From the NCBI GenBank assembly GCA_934663655.1, contig CAKUKT010000122.1:1-7298 (forward strand): a stretch of DNA of 7,298 nt, written 5' to 3'. This document shows, piece by piece, positions 4,568 through 7,298 of the stretch. The DNA comes from an uncultured Victivallaceae bacterium (lineage in GTDB: Bacteria > Verrucomicrobiota > Lentisphaeria > Victivallales > Victivallaceae). Within the stretch, counting starts at the first letter, position 1, and every line of letters starts with the position of its first letter. A program made the position numbers and the translations under genes. The notes under the pieces were generated by a model, which was not told the DNA's origin, did not search any database, and worked only from the letters and a program-made list of their open reading frames with translations.

Positions 4568-7298
4568 GAAATATTGATTTTGCCGGGAAGGTCGCACTGG
4601 AATGTGGTCCGATTGCCCTCCCTTGAGAAAGCGGTTTCCCTGCCGTTGCAGCTTATCTTATCGATCTCAAACGGAGTGACCACGGCCACCGTCCCGGTCG
4701 CCGGACCGCGACGTTCGACCCGCGGGGAGACCCAGAAGGCGTCGTCGCTGGTGGCATTGTTGTCGGGACCGGCGCCGAGCTTCAGCGTGAGTACGATCTC
4801 TTTGCCGGCAAACGGCGTGAGGTCGAGTTCGATTGGCACAATCCGGTTGTCCGCCAGCTCCATGCCGCGGCAGTCGAAGTAGTATTCGCGTGAGATTGAC
4901 GGTTCGCCCGCCGCCGTCGCCTCCACCCGGAACAACACGCCGTCGCTGGCACCGTTGCCGAGGGAATTGCCGTGCATCGTCATTCCGGCGGTGAAACGGC
5001 TGCCGCCTTCGGGAAGGGTGAGTTTCCACGTGGCAGTCATCATGCCGGTGCCTTCGCTTTGTTCGCGTCCGTTGACCGTTTTCCCCGTCGCCCGGGCCGG
5101 AGGACGCATCAGAATCAGATTGCCGCGCTTTTGCAGTTCCCCGCGACCGAGTGCGACACCGGATTTCACCCAGCTGCCATCCGGTCCTTCCGTCGAGGCG
5201 GTGGCGGAACGGAAACCATCCGCAAGATCGAGAATGGTTTCCCCGTGCGGCACCACCGAGAAGTCGAAAGATCCGGGCGCTCTACGGACGTCGGCGACGG
5301 TGAAATAGGGCGGCAGTGATTCGATGTGAAACGCCTGAAGATCGCGCGGGTTGGGATCGAGCGGATAATATATTCCCGGGTCCAGGCCGCAGATCTTTTC
5401 CGCATCGTAATAGAAGTGACCGGCGATCGAACCCGAACCGGTAAATTCCCGCACGCCGATCAAGGTCCGGCCGATGGGGGTTCCGTCCGCATAGTGGAAG
5501 TTTCCGGTGTCGTCCATCACCGCCTTTACGCTGCCGTCGGCGGACTTCCACGGCATCCGTACCCCCTCCGACCAGTCGCCGGCGTAGTCCGGACGCAGAT
5601 GCCTGCCGGTGATCGCGGAAATCTCCGCCATCTCCATCCTGCGGTAACCGTCGGGTTCGGCAAGCTGCTTCTCGTCGGTGATGAAGAGCGTCCGCATCAC
5701 CGGGATCACCCCGATCCGGGAGAGCCCGTCACGCCAGGCGCTGTAGAGCTGACCGTCGCGCTGCGCCGGATCACCGGTGCCGAGCCAGCCGTAGAACACC
5801 ACCGAATCCCCGAAAATATAGTTGCTGATCGGATGGTAACGGCGATAATCGTTGACATCCACCTGCTGCGGCGTCAGACTCCAGATCGTGCGCTGGGCAA
5901 ATGCGAGGTAACGGGCGGTTAGACCGTTGGAACCTTCACCGCTCAACGCCACCTCCGGCATCGCTTCCCGGAGTTCCCGGTGCAGGGCGAGCGTGCCCTC
6001 GATCATCGACATTCCGTCGATCACGGTGCCGTCATAGTTGTGACAGTGCTGGTTCTGGTCGAGATGCACGCCGTCGGCTCCGGTCGCCTCCACCGCCTGC
6101 TTCACCCGCTTGACAAATTCCCGGCGCCACACCGGAGAGGCGGGGTTCACGTAGTCGATGAAGATCGGCGGAGTCTTGCGCAGGTTGGCGTAACGTTTTT
6201 TGGAACCGTCGGAATTGAGGATCAGCGCGTCCTCGACAAGTTTGTGGACGGGGTTTTCCGGAGAACAGCCGAACCAGTTCACATGGATCATCACCCGGAA
6301 GCCTTTGGACTTCAAATATTCGATGAATGGAAGCGCTCGGGAAGCAATTTTGTCATAGGTAGGATAATCGCGATCATATTCCGAACCGCGCCAGTGGCTG
6401 AGATAGACCAGGGTGTGCCGGGGATCGATCTGGTAATATTTCAAGAGCCATTCAATACGTTCGGGATCCATCTTCTGGTCGAAGACAACCAGGTCGATAT
6501 CCCGCACCCATTCCGGCTGGGCGGGCTGGTGCGCCCGGAACTTCTCATTCCAGAGCTTCCGGATTCTCTCCGCCGGAACCCGCCAGTCGCCGGTGAAGGT
6601 GTTGAGTCGCCAGCGCGGGGATTCGATGGTGCGGTGCGAAGCGAAGGGGCGGTGGTTCTCGGTGGTGATTTCGGTCACGAATCCCCGTTCGGAACGCGTG
6701 ACCTGTACCGCGGTGAACGGCCACTCCGTCGTATCGCTGAACACGTAGAACCCCCCGCCGCGCGGGTTCTGGTAGATCACCAGCGGAAATTCCCAGAACA
6801 TCGGTCCCGCCGACCCCAGCCTGGAGTCGGGAGTATCCGCAGTTATCTGCATGCCGCCGGCATTCGGTACGATCACTTTCCAGTCGAGCGGCACTGTTCC
6901 CACACACCAGCGCACCCGGGAAAGTCCGCCCTGCGGGGTTTCGGCACGCTGGGTAAAGACGAGGTCACCGGTGTCCGGATCGATCGAATAACCGGTTTCC
7001 AGCGTCGCCCCCTTGAATTCTCCGGAATCGTAGAAGCCGCGCAGAATTTTTCCGTCGGTTTCAAAACGTTCCGGCACCGCCATTTTGCCTTTGAATTCGA
7101 TTGCGCTGGAAAAGCCGCCGCCGCCGACAAATTTCTCACTGTCGGCGCCGATCAGTTTATCCAGCCGCCCGCGATCGAAAGCGGCCTGAAAATCCCGGCC
7201 GGCCAGGCGCACTGTTTTACCCGGTTTCATCGGTGGTTCCGCGGCGATGACGGCCGCAACTGCGGATAACAGCAGCAATACTGAAAATACTCTTTTCA
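4555..7298 (-). CDS. Secreted TIM-barrel glycoside hydrolase-like protein (DUF6259-like) with C-terminal NPCBM-like domain
   Basis: The frame stays open to the window edge. The last bases read ?TG-AAA-AGA-GTA-TTT-TCA-GTA on the minus strand, giving (M)KRVFSVLLLLSAVAAVIAAE, a good signal peptide, so only the first base of the start codon is missing and the full product is 914 residues. Residues 30-245 are beta-rich, like the N-terminal sandwich of GH-D/GH101-type enzymes. About 265-560 resembles a TIM barrel: V-F-D-Q near 274, G-F-R-V-M-I-H339-V-N341-W near 333-342, G407-A-D409-G-V-H-L-D414-Q as likely nucleophile strand, and S453-G-E455-G as candidate acid/base. About 690-867 resembles a carbohydrate-binding NPCBM domain (DGVLFRVEA; LDLTPFAGKEIVLTL; FWVSPRV). 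I recall this fold as the uncharacterised DUF6259-like group; no CAZy family can be fixed by eye. It probably cleaves a glycan outside the cytoplasm together with the coupled esterase. Confidence 0.72.
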   Translation of the reverse strand, partial: KRVFSVLLLLSAVAAVIAAEPPMKPGKTVRLAGRDFQAAFDRGRLDKLIGADSEKFVGGGGFSSAIEFKGKMAVPERFETDGKILRGFYDSGEFKGATLETGYSIDPDTGDLVFTQRAETPQGGLSRVRWCVGTVPLDWKVIVPNAGGMQITADTPDSRLGSAGPMFWEFPLVIYQNPRGGGFYVFSDTTEWPFTAVQVTRSERGFVTEITTENHRPFASHRTIESPRWRLNTFTGDWRVPAERIRKLWNEKFRAHQPAQPEWVRDIDLVVFDQKMDPERIEWLLKYYQIDPRHTLVYLSHWRGSEYDRDYPTYDKIASRALPFIEYLKSKGFRVMIHVNWFGCSPENPVHKLVEDALILNSDGSKKRYANLRKTPPIFIDYVNPASPVWRREFVKRVKQAVEATGADGVHLDQNQHCHNYDGTVIDGMSMIEGTLALHRELREAMPEVALSGEGSNGLTARYLAFAQRTIWSLTPQQVDVNDYRRYHPISNYIFGDSVVFYGWLGTGDPAQRDGQLYSAWRDGLSRIGVIPVMRTLFITDEKQLAEPDGYRRMEMAEISAITGRHLRPDYAGDWSEGVRMPWKSADGSVKAVMDDTGNFHYADGTPIGRTLIGVREFTGSGSIAGHFYYDAEKICGLDPGIYYPLDPNPRDLQAFHIESLPPYFTVADVRRAPGSFDFSVVPHGETILDLADGFRSATASTEGPDGSWVKSGVALGRGELQKRGNLILMRPPARATGKTVNGREQSEGTGMMTATWKLTLPEGGSRFTAGMTMHGNSLGNGASDGVLFRVEATAAGEPSISREYYFDCRGMELADNRIVPIELDLTPFAGKEIVLTLKLGAGPDNNATSDDAFWVSPRVERRGPATGTVAVVTPFEIDKISCNGRETAFSREGNRTTFQCDLPGKINISVKK

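Noticed and set aside
4559..4597. Upstream in-frame ATG giving a 711-residue esterase
   Set aside because: It would place 13 polar residues ahead of the signal peptide and deep inside the preceding gene; the ATG at 4558 has the ribosome-binding site and signal peptide.
5980..7269. Plus-strand open frame of 429 codons
   Set aside because: It is antisense to the secreted glycosidase-like gene, whose signal peptide and conserved motifs are clear. Long antisense frames are common in GC-rich coding DNA.
7254..7269. CAACTGCGGATA resembling a half of the 2366-2385 palindrome
   Set aside because: It encodes the signal peptide of the glycosidase-like protein and has no matching right arm, so it is most likely chance.

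Overview
The window is a tightly packed, GC-rich bacterial stretch in which every convincing gene lies on the minus strand, so transcription runs from base 7298 towards base 1. The combination of a secreted TIM-barrel glycosidase-like protein, a multidomain sialate O-acetylesterase-type SGNH esterase, a GPH/SLC45-type sugar symporter, an RraA-like protein and a D-2-hydroxyacid dehydrogenase suggests a glycan-degrading anaerobe of the Planctomycetes-Verrucomicrobia-Lentisphaerae group. A Victivallis-like Lentisphaerota member fits best. That assignment is inference from gene style and composition; there is no rRNA or other taxonomic marker here.

Layout in transcription order: (1) 7298-4555, a secreted protein of about 914 residues with a glycosidase-like TIM barrel and a C-terminal carbohydrate-binding-like beta-sandwich. 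Its start codon lacks only one base at the window edge. (2) 4558-2462, a secreted 698-residue sialate O-acetylesterase-family enzyme whose ATG overlaps the previous stop (ATGA). (3) A 134-bp gap, 2461-2328, the main non-coding region. It holds an AT-rich stretch with a possible weak promoter, an 18-20 bp palindrome that could be an operator, and a 32-codon open frame that ends in an ATGA overlap with the next gene. (4) 2327-963, a 12-helix MFS sugar/cation symporter. (5) A 103-bp gap, 962-860, with a small hairpin and a 9-bp direct repeat. (6) 859-116, an RraA-like aldolase-fold protein. (7) 109-1, the first 36 codons of a D-2-hydroxyacid dehydrogenase, only 6 bp after the previous stop.

Read as a pathway, the two exported proteins would trim and de-esterify a complex, possibly O-acetylated, glycan outside the cytoplasm. 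The symporter would import the released sugar or sugar acid, and the RraA-like protein and dehydrogenase would handle 2-oxo or 2-hydroxy acid intermediates inside. The substrate cannot be read from the sequence. Long plus-strand open frames are antisense shadows of these genes. No RNA gene, mobile element, CRISPR array or convincing rho-independent terminator was seen.
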